A DNA stretch of 64,000 nucleotides from JAXHUH01 sp034211175 (GCA_034211175.1 JAXHUH010000239.1:1-64000), one strand, 5' to 3'. Numbered from the stretch's first letter, positions 16,467-24,727 are shown. Made by a program: numbers and translations. The notes: generated by a model from the sequence alone, not told the origin.

Positions 16467-17060
16467 GTGGACGGGGACCGACGACGCGCCCGGAAGTTGA
16501 TCCTCGCGGCAACGCTGTTCGCCTGCGCCTTCCTGGTCCTCCTCCTGGGCGCGACCTACGTCCTGGATCCGTCCGACGACGGTGCCGACGGGGCCGCGTC
16601 CGGCGGGGGCTTCACGGTGCGGGGGCTCGACGAGATCACCGAACCGGTCGACGGCGAGCCGCTGCCCGACGAGACGTTCGAGCTGTTCGACGGCACCGAG
16701 ACGAGCTTCGCCGACTACCGCGGCACACCACTCGTGGTGAACATGTGGGCGACGACGTGCGGGCCGTGCGTCCGGGAGATGCCGGCGCTCGAGGAGGCGT
16801 CGCAGGCGCTCGAGGGACAGGTCGCGTTCATCGGCGTGAACGTGGCGGAGCAGGTCGAGCACGCCCGGCCCTTCGCCGAGGACCTGGGCATCACGTTCGA
16901 CCTCGCCGCCGACCCCGACGGGTCGATCATCGCCGCCATCGGGTCGGCCGCCATGCCGACGACCGTGTTCGTCGATGCCGACGGCCGGATGGTCGACGTC
17001 CACCTCGGTCAGCTCGACCTGGACGAGCTGACCGAACGGGTCGAGGCGGCACTGCTGTGA
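16467..17060 (+). CDS. Membrane-anchored thioredoxin-like (TlpA/ResA type) protein
   Basis: This is a predicted extracytoplasmic thiol-disulfide protein anchored by one N-terminal membrane helix (KLILAATLFACAFLVLLLGA, about residues 11-30). The thioredoxin domain of about 150 residues contains WATTCGPCVREMPAL, with the active-site pair CGPC in a WxxxCxxC arrangement. The cis-Pro loop is AAMPTTVFVDADG. From GTG 16467 it has 197 residues; the frame is open further upstream but only with Gly/Arg/Pro-rich sequence. It overlaps the CcdA-like gene by 4 nt (GTGA). CcdA normally carries electrons across the membrane to such TlpA/ResA proteins for cytochrome c maturation or disulfide reduction. Confidence 0.85.
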   Translation: MDGDRRRARKLILAATLFACAFLVLLLGATYVLDPSDDGADGAASGGGFTVRGLDEITEPVDGEPLPDETFELFDGTETSFADYRGTPLVVNMWATTCGPCVREMPALEEASQALEGQVAFIGVNVAEQVEHARPFAEDLGITFDLAADPDGSIIAAIGSAAMPTTVFVDADGRMVDVHLGQLDLDELTERVEAALL

Positions 17061-17953
17061 TCGACGCCCCCCTCGCCTATGCGTTCTCCGCCGGGATGGT
17101 GGCGAGCGTCAACCCGTGCGGCTTCGTGATGCTGCCGGCCTACCTCGCGTTCTTCGTCGGCAAGGAGAGCCAGGACGGCTCGTCCGACACCGATCGGTCG
17201 GTGCTGCGGGCCCTGGCCGTCGGTGCGGTGGTCACGACCTCGTTCGTCGCGGTCTTCGGGCTCGTCGGCCTGCTGTTCTCCCACGTGTCGCGCTCCCTGC
17301 AGGAGCAGTTCCCGTGGGTGACCCTCGTGATCGGCGTCGTGATGATCGGCCTCGGCATCGCCATGCTCGGCGGCTGGCGCCTCGACGCCCACCTCCCCCG
17401 GCTCCAGCGGGGCGGCAAGGACCGCAGCCTGGGGTCGATGTGGCTGTTCGGCATCTCCTACGCCACCGTCTCGCTGTCGTGCACGCTGCCGATCTTCCTC
17501 AGCGTGACGGCCAACGCGTTCACGTCGTCCAACGTCGTCAGCGGCGTGGCCGTCTACGCCGTCTACGGCCTCGGGATGGGTGCCGTCGTCGTCGCGCTGA
17601 CCGTGGCCGTGGCGCTGGCCCGGACCTCGGCGGTGAACGCCATGCGGGCGATGTCCCAGTACGTCGAGCGGGTCTCGGCCGTGCTCATCCTCCTCGCCGG
17701 CGCGTACGTCAGCTGGTACGGCTGGTTCGAGATCCGCCAGCAGCGCGACGCCACGGCCCAGGACCCGATCGTCGACTTCGCGTTCGACGTCCAGGCGACG
17801 GTCAACCGGTGGATCACCGACGGCTTCAGCCCGTTCGGCCTGTTCTGGGTGGAGATGACGCCGCTGCGGGCCGGGGTGCTGCTGTTCCTCATCATCGGCG
17901 CGGCGGTGGCGTTCGTCCTGTGGAACCGCCGGGAGGGGCCGGCGACGTCGTGA
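17057..17953 (+). CDS. CcdA/DsbD-type transmembrane electron-transfer protein
   Basis: This integral membrane protein transfers reducing equivalents from cytoplasmic thioredoxin to an external thioredoxin-like partner. It has 298 residues and about seven hydrophobic segments. The signature NPCGFVMLPAY (helix 1, Cys followed by Pro) and the second redox Cys in ISYATVSLSCTLPIF match the CcdA family. A C-terminal extension after about residue 215 adds a long periplasmic-looking stretch (IRQQRDATAQDPIVDF) and a last helix, which makes it longer than minimal CcdA. It is translationally coupled to genes on both sides (GTGA and ATGA overlaps). Confidence 0.87.
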   Translation: MIDAPLAYAFSAGMVASVNPCGFVMLPAYLAFFVGKESQDGSSDTDRSVLRALAVGAVVTTSFVAVFGLVGLLFSHVSRSLQEQFPWVTLVIGVVMIGLGIAMLGGWRLDAHLPRLQRGGKDRSLGSMWLFGISYATVSLSCTLPIFLSVTANAFTSSNVVSGVAVYAVYGLGMGAVVVALTVAVALARTSAVNAMRAMSQYVERVSAVLILLAGAYVSWYGWFEIRQQRDATAQDPIVDFAFDVQATVNRWITDGFSPFGLFWVEMTPLRAGVLLFLIIGAAVAFVLWNRREGPATS

Positions 17954-18576
17954 TGTTCACCCGGCTGCTGGGCCACCCCGGCGTGGTCGAGACCGTGGAG
18001 CTCCGCTCGCGGTTCGGGTTCATGGCGTTCCACGGGGGCTCGCTCGAGCTGGTGACCGACACGATCGCCGAGCGCGCGGCCGAGGCGGCCGGTGCCTCCG
18101 TCTACGTGGTCGCCCAGCCGCCCGAGTTCCGCTGGCACGTGCCGTCGAACCGGATCGACCCGGCCGAGTCCGAGGCGCTCGCCGCGTTCTGCGCCCACGT
18201 CGACGTCGCCGTGGCGGTGCACGGCTACGGGCGCCGACGGATCCCGACGACGCTCCTCGTCGGGGGCACGAACCGGGCGCTCGCCCGCCACGTGTCGGGC
18301 CACCTGCGGGCCCGGCTCGACGACTACGTCGTCACCGACGACCTCGACCAGATCCCCCGGGCGCTGCGGGGCGTGCACCCCGACAACCCGGTCAACCGGC
18401 CCCGCCACGGCGGCGCCCAGCTCGAGCTGCCGCCACGGGTGCGGGGCCTCGGCCCGCACTGGCACGATCACGGCCCCGGCCTCGTGCCCCCGACCCGGGC
18501 CCTGATCGACGGGCTGGCCGCCGCGGCCGATGCCTGGCCGTCATCGGCCGAGCGCACCGCCGACGCCCTGGAGTGA
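17953..18576 (+). CDS. Poly-gamma-glutamate hydrolase family protein
   Basis: It belongs to the PF05908-like family of zinc-dependent poly-gamma-glutamate hydrolases. Family motifs are FHGGSLELVTDTIAE (about residues 26-40, metal-binding HGG.E), VAVAVHGYG (about 88-96), TLLVGGTNRALARH, and the NPVNRPRHGGAQLELP block. The protein has 207 residues and no signal peptide. In Bacillus and phages such enzymes cut poly-gamma-glutamate capsules; here the natural substrate is unknown. Its ATG overlaps the CcdA-like stop (ATGA), so it is the third gene of the thioredoxin-like operon, an unexpected partner. Confidence 0.75.
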   Translation: MFTRLLGHPGVVETVELRSRFGFMAFHGGSLELVTDTIAERAAEAAGASVYVVAQPPEFRWHVPSNRIDPAESEALAAFCAHVDVAVAVHGYGRRRIPTTLLVGGTNRALARHVSGHLRARLDDYVVTDDLDQIPRALRGVHPDNPVNRPRHGGAQLELPPRVRGLGPHWHDHGPGLVPPTRALIDGLAAAADAWPSSAERTADALE

Positions 18577-18661
18577 CGCTCGTTCCCACGGTGACCGGCC
18601 ACGCCCCGGCGTGAGCGCACCGCGCCGCGAGAAGCCCGCCGAGCGCCGGGGACCACACGGG

Positions 18662-18667
18662 TAACGT
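18662..18667 (+). promoter_or_regulatory. Leaderless -10 box of the LLM oxidoreductase gene
   Basis: TAACGT followed by 8 nt and then ATG 18676. No Shine-Dalgarno sequence precedes the ATG. Confidence 0.5.
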
Positions 18668-18675
18668 CGCTGACG

Positions 18676-19611
18676 ATGGACCTTCGCATCTTCACCGAAC
18701 CGCAGCAGGGCGCGACCTACGAGACCCTCCTCGCCGTCGCCCGCCACGCCGAGCAGTGCGGCTACAGCGCCTTCTTCCGCTCCGACCACTACCTGAAGAT
18801 GGGCTCCGTGTCCGGCCTGCCCGGCCCGACCGACGCCTGGGTCACGCTCGCCGGGATCGCCCGGGAGACCTCGACGATCCGCCTCGGCACGCTCGTGACC
18901 TCCGCGACGTTCCGCTACCCGGGGCCGCTGGCCATCTCGGTCGCCCAGGTCGACGAGATGAGCGGCGGCCGGGTCGAGCTCGGTCTCGGCGCCGGGTGGT
19001 ACGACGCCGAGCACCAGGCGTACGCCATCCCGTTCCCGCCGCTCGGCGAGCGCTTCGACCGGCTCTCCGAGCAGCTCGCCATCGTGACCGGCCTGTGGGC
19101 GACGCCCGAGGGCGGGACCTTCTCGTTCGACGGCGAGAACTACACCGTCGTCGACTCCCCCGGCCTGCCCAAGCCGGTCCAGCAGCCGGCACCGCCGATC
19201 ATCGTCGGGGGCCACGGGCGCAAGCGGACCCCGGCGCTCGCCGCCCAGTACGCGTCCGAGTTCAACGTCGCGTTCTCCCCGGTCGGCGACGTGGCCGAGA
19301 TCTTCGGCTGGGTGCGCGAGGCGTGCGAGAAGATCGACCGCGTCCCGACCGAGCTCGACTGGTCGGCGGCCCAGATCGTCGTGTGCGGGTCGGACGAGGC
19401 CGAGATCGCCCGCCGGGCCGCCGCCGTGGGCCGCGAGGTCGACGAGCTGCGCGAGAACGGCCTGTGCGGAACGCCCGAGGAGGTGGCCGACAGGATCGGC
19501 ACCTACGGCGAGGCCGGCGTCGAGCGCATGTACCTCCAGATCCTCGACCTCGACGATCTCGACCACCTGTCGCTGATCGCCGAAGAGGTCAAGCCCGCGC
19601 TCGGTTCCTGA
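18676..19611 (+). CDS. LLM-class (luciferase-like) F420-dependent oxidoreductase
   Basis: This predicted TIM-barrel flavin- or F420-dependent oxidoreductase has 311 residues. Landmarks are MDLRIFTEPQ at the start, SDHYLKMGSVSG, DAWVTLAGIARETSTIRLGTLV (about residues 54-75), SGGRVELGLGAGWYDAEHQAY (cofactor loop), and PPIIVGGHGRKRTPALAAQYA. This set fits the TIGR03560-like F420-dependent subfamily common in actinobacteria. Substrate unknown. It appears to be leaderless and monocistronic, ending before a palindromic repeat. Confidence 0.87.
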   Translation: MDLRIFTEPQQGATYETLLAVARHAEQCGYSAFFRSDHYLKMGSVSGLPGPTDAWVTLAGIARETSTIRLGTLVTSATFRYPGPLAISVAQVDEMSGGRVELGLGAGWYDAEHQAYAIPFPPLGERFDRLSEQLAIVTGLWATPEGGTFSFDGENYTVVDSPGLPKPVQQPAPPIIVGGHGRKRTPALAAQYASEFNVAFSPVGDVAEIFGWVREACEKIDRVPTELDWSAAQIVVCGSDEAEIARRAAAVGREVDELRENGLCGTPEEVADRIGTYGEAGVERMYLQILDLDDLDHLSLIAEEVKPALGS

Positions 19612-19675
19612 CCCGACGGGCCCACCCCGCTCGGGGCGGCGCCCTCCGGCCCGACGCCAGGGACGGCCCACCACC

Positions 19676-19725
19676 GTTCCGGCCCCCGCCGAGTGCCACC
19701 GGTGGCACCTGGTGGGGGCCAGAAC
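19676..19725. repeat. Palindromic repeat unit (family copy B)
   Basis: A 50-bp unit between the convergent LLM and pdxH genes has arms ggcccccgcc / ggtgggggcc and the core gtgccaccggtggcac, here a perfect 16-bp palindrome. It is the most diverged copy in its arms but keeps the core and the terminal gaac-type ends. Confidence 0.75.
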
Positions 19726-19755
19726 GAGCGATGCGTCGATGTCCGGCCGCCCGGA

Positions 19756-20394
19756 TCACGGCGCAAGGCGCTGCCGTCGCCAGCCGCCGTCCGCCCGGAC
19801 GTAGACGATGCGGTCGTGGAGCCGGTTGGGGCGCCCCTGCCAGAACTCGACCTCGTCGGCGACGATCCGGTACCCGCCCCACCCATCGGGCCGGGGTACC
19901 GGGCCGTCGGCGAAGGATGCCTCGACGTCGGCGTACGCCCGCTCGAGCTCGGCCCGGTCGGCCACCGGACGGCTCTGGGTCGACGCCCACGCGCCGAGCT
20001 GGGAGCCCCGCGGCCGGGAGGCGAAGTACGCGTCCGACTCCTCGGCCGTCACCTTCTCGACCGGCCCGGTGAACGTCACCTGGCGGGCGATCGCGCTCCA
20101 CGCGAACACCGCCGACGCCTGCGGGTTGGCGTCGAGGTCCCGGGCCTTGCGACTCCCGTAGTTGGTGTAGAAGACGAGCCCGCGGCCGTCGACCGCCTTG
20201 GCCAGCACGTGTCGGGCGGTCGGTCGGCCGGACGGCCCGGCGGTGGCGACGACGACGGCGTTGGGCTCCTCGATGACCCCGGCCGCCCCGATCTCGCGGA
20301 ACCACCGCTCGAACTGGGTGAACGGCTCGGCTGCGGCGTCGTCGAGATCGAGCCCGCGTTGCTGGTACTCACGGCGGAGGGCGGCCAGGTCCAT
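19756..20394 (-). CDS. pdxH: Pyridoxine/pyridoxamine 5'-phosphate oxidase
   Basis: This is the FMN enzyme that oxidises pyridoxine or pyridoxamine 5'-phosphate to pyridoxal 5'-phosphate, the last step of the vitamin B6 salvage route. The 212-residue protein contains NAVVVATAGPSGRPTARHVL (FMN-binding strand), FYTNYGSRKARDLDANP, RQVTFTGPVEKV, YFASRPRGSQLGAWAS, and the C-terminal FWQGRPNRLHDRIVY. These are the hallmark residues of PdxH, including the Arg and His that grip the substrate phosphate. Length is normal. Confidence 0.95.
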   Translation of the reverse strand: MDLAALRREYQQRGLDLDDAAAEPFTQFERWFREIGAAGVIEEPNAVVVATAGPSGRPTARHVLAKAVDGRGLVFYTNYGSRKARDLDANPQASAVFAWSAIARQVTFTGPVEKVTAEESDAYFASRPRGSQLGAWASTQSRPVADRAELERAYADVEASFADGPVPRPDGWGGYRIVADEVEFWQGRPNRLHDRIVYVRADGGWRRQRLAP

Positions 20395-20449
20395 GCGCCG
20401 AAGTCAAGCCGTGCGCCACCGCCCCCGCCAACCCGCACGACTCCACCCT

Positions 20450-20622
20450 GTTCTGGACCGCGCAGACTGCCACCGGCGGCACGTCACGGGGACCAGAACC
20501 GGCCGGCACCGTTCTGGACCGCGCAGACTGCCACCGGCGGCACGTCACGGGGACCAGAACCGGCCGGCACCCGTTCCGGACCGCGCAGACTGCCACCGGC
20601 GGCACGTCACGGGGACCAGAAA
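20450..20622. repeat. Three tandem palindromic repeat units (family copies C1-C3), period 61-62 bp
   Basis: Units at 20450-20499, 20511-20560 and 20573-20622 are almost identical to each other, each running from gttctggacc through tgccaccggcggca to ggggaccagaa. The 11-12-bp spacers (cggccggcacc) are also conserved. The whole thus looks like recent tandem duplication of a 61-bp block. It lies between the start of pdxH and the end of the radical SAM gene, both on the minus strand. Only three units with identical spacers exist, so it is not a CRISPR. Confidence 0.85.
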
Positions 20623-20662
20623 CCGGGGTGGTGCTCGGCCTCGGCGAGTGGAGGCAACGGGG

Positions 20663-21844
20663 TCAGGGCAGGCCGAGGGTGAGCTGGTGGGTCGTGGGGC
20701 GGGGCGTCGGGGCCTCCACCGGGGTCGCCGGTTCGGGGCCGGGCTCCCACCGCTCGCCGATCGACGCGGCATGGGTCGCGCGGGCACGGCCGAAGCTGCG
20801 GGCGATGCGGTCGCGCACCGACTTCGGTGCCGATCCCCGGCGGTACTCCCGGTCGTAGCGCTCGGCGAGGTCCGGCCGGCAACCGGCGAGCTCGGCGAGC
20901 ACGTGGTCACGTACCTGGCCGCGCAGGTGGAGGGTCGTGTGGGCGATCGACCGGGCCCCCGCCTCGGCCGCGGCGGCGACCACGGCCTCGATCTGCTCGT
21001 CGGCGTCCGACAGGCCGGGCAGGATCGGGGCGACGAGCACACCACACGGGATGCCGGCCTCGTTGAGCTGGCGGACGGCGCGCAGCCGACGGGCCGGCGG
21101 CGGTGTCCCCGGCTCGGTGAGCCGCCAGACATCGGGGTCGAGCGTGCCCACGGAGAGATCGACCCGGACGTGGGTGCGGCGGGCGGCGGCCGCGAGCACG
21201 TCGAGGTCCCGCAGCACGAGCGTCGACTTGGTGAGGACCGAGAACGGGTTGGCGTACTCGCCGAGCACACCGATGATCCCCCTCGTCAGGCGGTACTTGC
21301 CCTCGCAGCGCTGGTACGGGTCGGTGTTGGTGCCCATGGCGATCGCGTGGCCGGCCCAGCGGCGCGGGGAGAGCTCAGCCCGGAGCAGCTCGACCGCGTT
21401 CGTCTTGACGACGACGCGTCGGTCGAAGTCCTCGCCGATGCCGAGGCCGAGGTAGGCGTGCGTCGGCCGGGCGAAGCAGTACATGCACGCGTGGCTGCAG
21501 CCGCGGTAGGCATTGATGGTGTGGCTGAACGGGAGGCCGATCGAGCGGTCGAGCCGGTTGATGATCGAACGGGCCCGGACGTGGAGGAACTCCATCCCCC
21601 GGAACTCGCCGACACCGAGCTCGCGCTCGACCTCCGGGTCGAACAGGACCCCCTGCGGCCGTGCACCGACGTCGGTCCGCTCCCACGGGAACGCACCCTG
21701 GCCGCCATCGCCGTCCGTCCCCGCGTGCTGCGGGGTCGGCCGCGCCCTGGGTCGGGCCGACCCGGTACCCCCGTCGTCACCGGTGGGCCCATCGGGTCCT
21801 CGTCGCCCCCGCGTCGTGCGCGGCGTGTGCGGCGTCGTCGCCAT
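20663..21844 (-). CDS. Radical SAM protein of the Rv2578c / SPL-like family, SOS-regulated
   Basis: This 393-residue predicted iron-sulfur radical enzyme has the cluster motif CSHACMYCFAR (C-x3-C-x2-C, about residues 116-126), preceded by SHTINAYRG as in Rv2578c-like and spore-photoproduct-lyase-like proteins. Downstream blocks are AMGTNTDPYQRCEGKY, TRGIIGVL and FSVLTKSTLVLRD. The first about 50 residues are disordered (Thr/Gly/Pro/Arg). The ATG at 21844 is preceded by a TATCAT -10 box at leaderless spacing and a LexA-type box, linking it to DNA damage. The reaction is unknown; repair of a nucleic-acid lesion is a reasonable guess. Confidence 0.85.
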   Translation of the reverse strand: MATTPHTPRTTRGRRGPDGPTGDDGGTGSARPRARPTPQHAGTDGDGGQGAFPWERTDVGARPQGVLFDPEVERELGVGEFRGMEFLHVRARSIINRLDRSIGLPFSHTINAYRGCSHACMYCFARPTHAYLGLGIGEDFDRRVVVKTNAVELLRAELSPRRWAGHAIAMGTNTDPYQRCEGKYRLTRGIIGVLGEYANPFSVLTKSTLVLRDLDVLAAAARRTHVRVDLSVGTLDPDVWRLTEPGTPPPARRLRAVRQLNEAGIPCGVLVAPILPGLSDADEQIEAVVAAAAEAGARSIAHTTLHLRGQVRDHVLAELAGCRPDLAERYDREYRRGSAPKSVRDRIARSFGRARATHAASIGERWEPGPEPATPVEAPTPRPTTHQLTLGLP

Positions 21845-21850
21845 ACCCCG

Positions 21851-21856
21851 ATGATA
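21851..21856 (-). promoter_or_regulatory. Leaderless -10 box of the radical SAM gene
   Basis: On the minus strand TATCAT is followed by 6 nt and then ATG 21844. The LexA-type box begins only 2 bp upstream, so a bound repressor would cover the promoter. Confidence 0.55.
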
Positions 21857-21858
21857 AC

Positions 21859-21870
21859 GAACAGATGTTC
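21859..21870. promoter_or_regulatory. LexA (SOS) box
   Basis: GAACAGATGTTC, flanked by C and G, matches the actinobacterial/Bacillus-type SOS box consensus GAAC-N4-GTTC with perfect arms. It sits just upstream of the -10 element of the radical SAM gene. It is about 190 bp from the divergent ROK-type gene, so it should control mainly the former. Confidence 0.75.
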
Positions 21871-22050
21871 GGTCCGGCCGGTCCGCTCTGCGGGCGAGGC
21901 TGCGCTGTCGACGGACGGCGTTCGGCTCCACACGCCACGCGAGAACTCCGCGGCCGTCGCGCCAGGTCACCGGGGTTGCGGAGGTGGTGAAGAAGGATGC
22001 TCGACAAAGAATCCCGCTCCCGGATCTACCGATGTTGGGCACACCAGGGC

Positions 22051-22056
22051 TAACGT
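22051..22056 (+). promoter_or_regulatory. Leaderless -10 box of the ROK-type regulator gene
   Basis: TAACGT followed by 6 nt and then ATG 22063, with no Shine-Dalgarno sequence. Confidence 0.5.
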
Positions 22057-22062
22057 GGATGC

Positions 22063-23127
22063 ATGTACCGCAGCCCGCAGTCCGCTGCAGGAGCCGTTGT
22101 AACGATCCTGCGTAGCACCGGGCATCCGCTCCGACGGGCCGAGCTCACCGAGCGGATCGGGGTCACACCGGCGTCGATGGGTGCGGCGCTGACCAAGCTC
22201 GCGTCTCGGGGCGTCGTCGCGGTCGAGCACGGCGTGGCCGACGGGGTCGGCCGTCCGTCGCCCAACGTGCGGCTCCTCCCCGCCTCCGCCTGCACGTTGA
22301 GCGTGTGCTTCGGGTCGAACGGCGCCGGCTCGGTCGTGGCCCACGACCTGGTCGGCGAGATGACCTCGGTGGCGAGAACACCCCCGGTCGACGATGCCTA
22401 CGCGGCGATGGGCAACGTCGTCGATGTCGTTCGCCACGCCGACACGGACCTCGATCGACTCGTCGGGGTCGGCGTGGGCGTGGGTCGGCGGGTCGGCGCC
22501 GCGCCGTCCGACGAGATCGTCGGTGAGCTGCGGGCCAAGCTGGGCGCGGTCGTCGGCGAGGTGCCCGTGGAGCTGGCCGAGCACACCAAGCTCGCCGCCA
22601 TCGCCGCGGCGCGGGGCCGGGCCGACGGGACGCTCGTCCTCTACCTCCACAGCTGCCGGCCCGGTCAGGTCACCGGCGGGCTCGCCGTCGCCGGCGAACC
22701 GTTCCGCCTGCTCGACCTCGGCTTCGACGTCGCCCACATGATGCTGCGCGTCGGCGGCCGAGGCTGTCGGTGCGGGCGCCGGGGTTGTGTGGCCGCGGAG
22801 CTCTACAACGACGAGGCGGCACCGGCCGGCAACGGCCGGCGCGAACGCGCACCGATCGACCCCGAGGGCCTGGCGCTCACGGTGGACACGCTCACGCGAC
22901 TGGTGCGCCCGGGCGTGGTCGTGCTGGCCGGCTCCCTCGCCGCCCACGCCGCGCCCGCGCCGCAGCTCCTGGCGCCGTTGCGGGTCGAGGGGGCCAAGCC
23001 ACCGGACGCGATCGATGCGGTGGAGGTCGAGCGTGCACCGTGGCGCCACGAGGAGGGCGTGCACCTCGGTGCCGGCGAGCTCGCGCTCCGCGAGTTCCTC
23101 GTCGAGCCGTCCGTCGGCGCCGGATGA
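22063..23127 (+). CDS. ROK/NagC-type transcriptional regulator
   Basis: This 354-residue protein has an N-terminal winged helix (GAVVTILRSTGHPLRRAEL through VTPASMGAALTKLASRG, about residues 10-51) and a sugar-kinase-like ROK domain. The zinc motif CRCGRRGC (about residues 233-240) is the ROK signature. The ATP phosphate loop (LSVCFGSNGAGS) and the usual DANAAA block (HTKLAAIAAARG) are degenerate, so it probably binds a ligand without kinase activity. No sugar genes are adjacent. It is divergent from the radical SAM gene with a 218-bp gap. Confidence 0.75.
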   Translation: MYRSPQSAAGAVVTILRSTGHPLRRAELTERIGVTPASMGAALTKLASRGVVAVEHGVADGVGRPSPNVRLLPASACTLSVCFGSNGAGSVVAHDLVGEMTSVARTPPVDDAYAAMGNVVDVVRHADTDLDRLVGVGVGVGRRVGAAPSDEIVGELRAKLGAVVGEVPVELAEHTKLAAIAAARGRADGTLVLYLHSCRPGQVTGGLAVAGEPFRLLDLGFDVAHMMLRVGGRGCRCGRRGCVAAELYNDEAAPAGNGRRERAPIDPEGLALTVDTLTRLVRPGVVVLAGSLAAHAAPAPQLLAPLRVEGAKPPDAIDAVEVERAPWRHEEGVHLGAGELALREFLVEPSVGAG

Positions 23128-23188
23128 TCGACCGGGCCTGACCGGACCTGACCAGCGGCCCCGGAGCCGTCCCCCGGGGCACGGATGA

Positions 23189-24490
23189 TCAGGGCCGACG
23201 GCTCGGGCCCGGCGTCAACGTCTCGCGGCCCCCCAGGTAGGGGCTCAGCACCTCGGGCACGCCGATCGAGCCGTCCGGGCGACGGTAGGTCTCGACGAGC
23301 GCGGCCCAGACCCGGGGTACGGCCAGCGCGGACCCGTTGAGGGTGTGCAGGGTCTCGGTGCCCTTGCCCTCGGTGGGCCGGTAGCGGATGTTCGCCCGAC
23401 GGGCCTGGTAGTCGCCGAACCACGAGACCGACGAGACCTCGAGCCACCGGTCGACGCCCGGCGCGTAGACCTCGACGTCGAAGGTGCGCCGCGACGACGC
23501 GCCCAGGTCCCCGGAGCACAGGTCGAGGACGCGGTAGGCGAGGCCGAGGTCGGTCATCATCGCCTCCGCACGGGCGAGCAGGTCGGCGTGGACCTCCTGC
23601 GCCTGGGCCGGCGTGCAGTAGGCGAGGATCTCGACCTTGTCGAACTCGTGGACCCGCAGCAGACCACGAGTGTCGCGTCCCGCGGCGCCCGCCTCGCGAC
23701 GGAAGCACGACGTGTGGGCCATGAACCGGCGGGGAAGCTCGGCCTCGGTGAGGATCTCGTCGCGGGCCAGCGACGTGAGCGGGACCTCGGCGGTCGGGAT
23801 GGCCCACAGGTCGTCGCGCTCCGCGTGGTAGGCCTCATCGGAGAACTTCGGCAGGTGGCCCGTCGAGATCATCGTCTCGGTCTTGACCAGCGTCGGCGGG
23901 CGGACCTCCTCGAAGAGGTCGCTGTTGCGGTCGAGCCCGAGGTTGACCAGCGCCCGCACCAGCAGCGCGCCCGCGCCCCGGTACATGACGAACATCGAGC
24001 CCGAGAGCTTGGCCCCCCGCTCGAGGTCGAGCAGGCCGAGCTCGGCGCCGATGTCCCAGTGCGGCACTCGCTGGTGCTCGCCGTAGGCGCCCTCGTCGTA
24101 GTTGACCCGGCGGACCTCGACGTTGTCGTCCTCCGACGCCCCGTCCGGCGCGTCCTCGGCCGGCAGGTTGGGGATGACGAGGAGGGTGCTGCGGATCTCG
24201 TCCTCGAGCGCCTCGGTCTCCGCGGTCAGCGCCTTCTCCCGGGCGCCGAGCTCGCGGCTCTCCGCGGCAACGCTCTCGGCGGCCTCGACGTCGCCGTCGC
24301 GCCGCAGCGTCCCGACCTGACGGCTCAGCTCCTTGATGCGGGTACGGATCTCGTCGCGCTCCTGGCCGCGGGACCGTGCGTCGGCATCGAGCTCCAGGAC
24401 CCGACGCAGCGGTGCGAGATCCTCCCCACGCCGGCCGATGGCGGCCAGGACCGCCTCGGGCTCGGCCCGCAGATGCCGAAGATCGATCAT
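23189..24490 (-). CDS. serS: Seryl-tRNA synthetase
   Basis: This class II aminoacyl-tRNA synthetase charges tRNA-Ser and also selenocysteine tRNA where present. The 433-residue protein starts MIDLRHLRAEPEAV and has the long coiled-coil arm (about residues 30-105, rich in Glu, Arg and Leu) that grips the variable arm of tRNA. Motif 2 is SCFRREAGAAGRDTRGLLR. The serine-binding TAEVPLTSLARDEI and motif 3 NGSALAVPRVWAALVETY are intact. Length is normal. The start is divergent from the triplicated promoter of the ABC transporter operon. Confidence 0.96.
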   Translation of the reverse strand: MIDLRHLRAEPEAVLAAIGRRGEDLAPLRRVLELDADARSRGQERDEIRTRIKELSRQVGTLRRDGDVEAAESVAAESRELGAREKALTAETEALEDEIRSTLLVIPNLPAEDAPDGASEDDNVEVRRVNYDEGAYGEHQRVPHWDIGAELGLLDLERGAKLSGSMFVMYRGAGALLVRALVNLGLDRNSDLFEEVRPPTLVKTETMISTGHLPKFSDEAYHAERDDLWAIPTAEVPLTSLARDEILTEAELPRRFMAHTSCFRREAGAAGRDTRGLLRVHEFDKVEILAYCTPAQAQEVHADLLARAEAMMTDLGLAYRVLDLCSGDLGASSRRTFDVEVYAPGVDRWLEVSSVSWFGDYQARRANIRYRPTEGKGTETLHTLNGSALAVPRVWAALVETYRRPDGSIGVPEVLSPYLGGRETLTPGPSRRP

Positions 24491-24587
24491 GGTCCCGACG
24501 GTAGTCGCCGGCCCGGACCCTTCCGACCCGGTTCAACCCAGGTGGGCGCTCGACCGGTGCCGGCGGCGCGCCGCCGACCCGGGCCGG

Positions 24588-24719
24588 TTCACCGCACCAT
24601 CGCCGCTGCCGCTACGGTCGGCGACGCCGCCGACCCGGTTCACCGCACCATCGCCGGTACCGCTACGGTCGGCGCGCCGCCGACCCGGTTCACCGCACCA
24701 TCGCCGGTACCGCTACGGT
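24588..24719 (+). promoter_or_regulatory. Triplicated promoter upstream of the ABC transporter operon
   Basis: A block of about 50 bp (cgacccggttcaccgcacc...gctacggtcgg) occurs three times in tandem. Each copy carries TTCACC about 19 bp before a TACGGT -10 box. The -10 boxes lie at 24613-24618, 24664-24669 and 24714-24719; only the last is 8 nt from the GTG start at 24728. The copies differ by a few bases (ccgctgccgc in the first, ccggtaccgc in the others). The result is either three stacked promoters or one active promoter with two upstream binding sites. Confidence 0.65.
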
Positions 24720-24727
24720 CGGCGGCC

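Noticed and set aside
20450..20622. Regularly spaced repeats that superficially resemble a small CRISPR array
   Set aside because: The spacers are the same sequence in each unit, only three units exist, the units are palindromic and related copies occur singly elsewhere. No cas genes are in the window.
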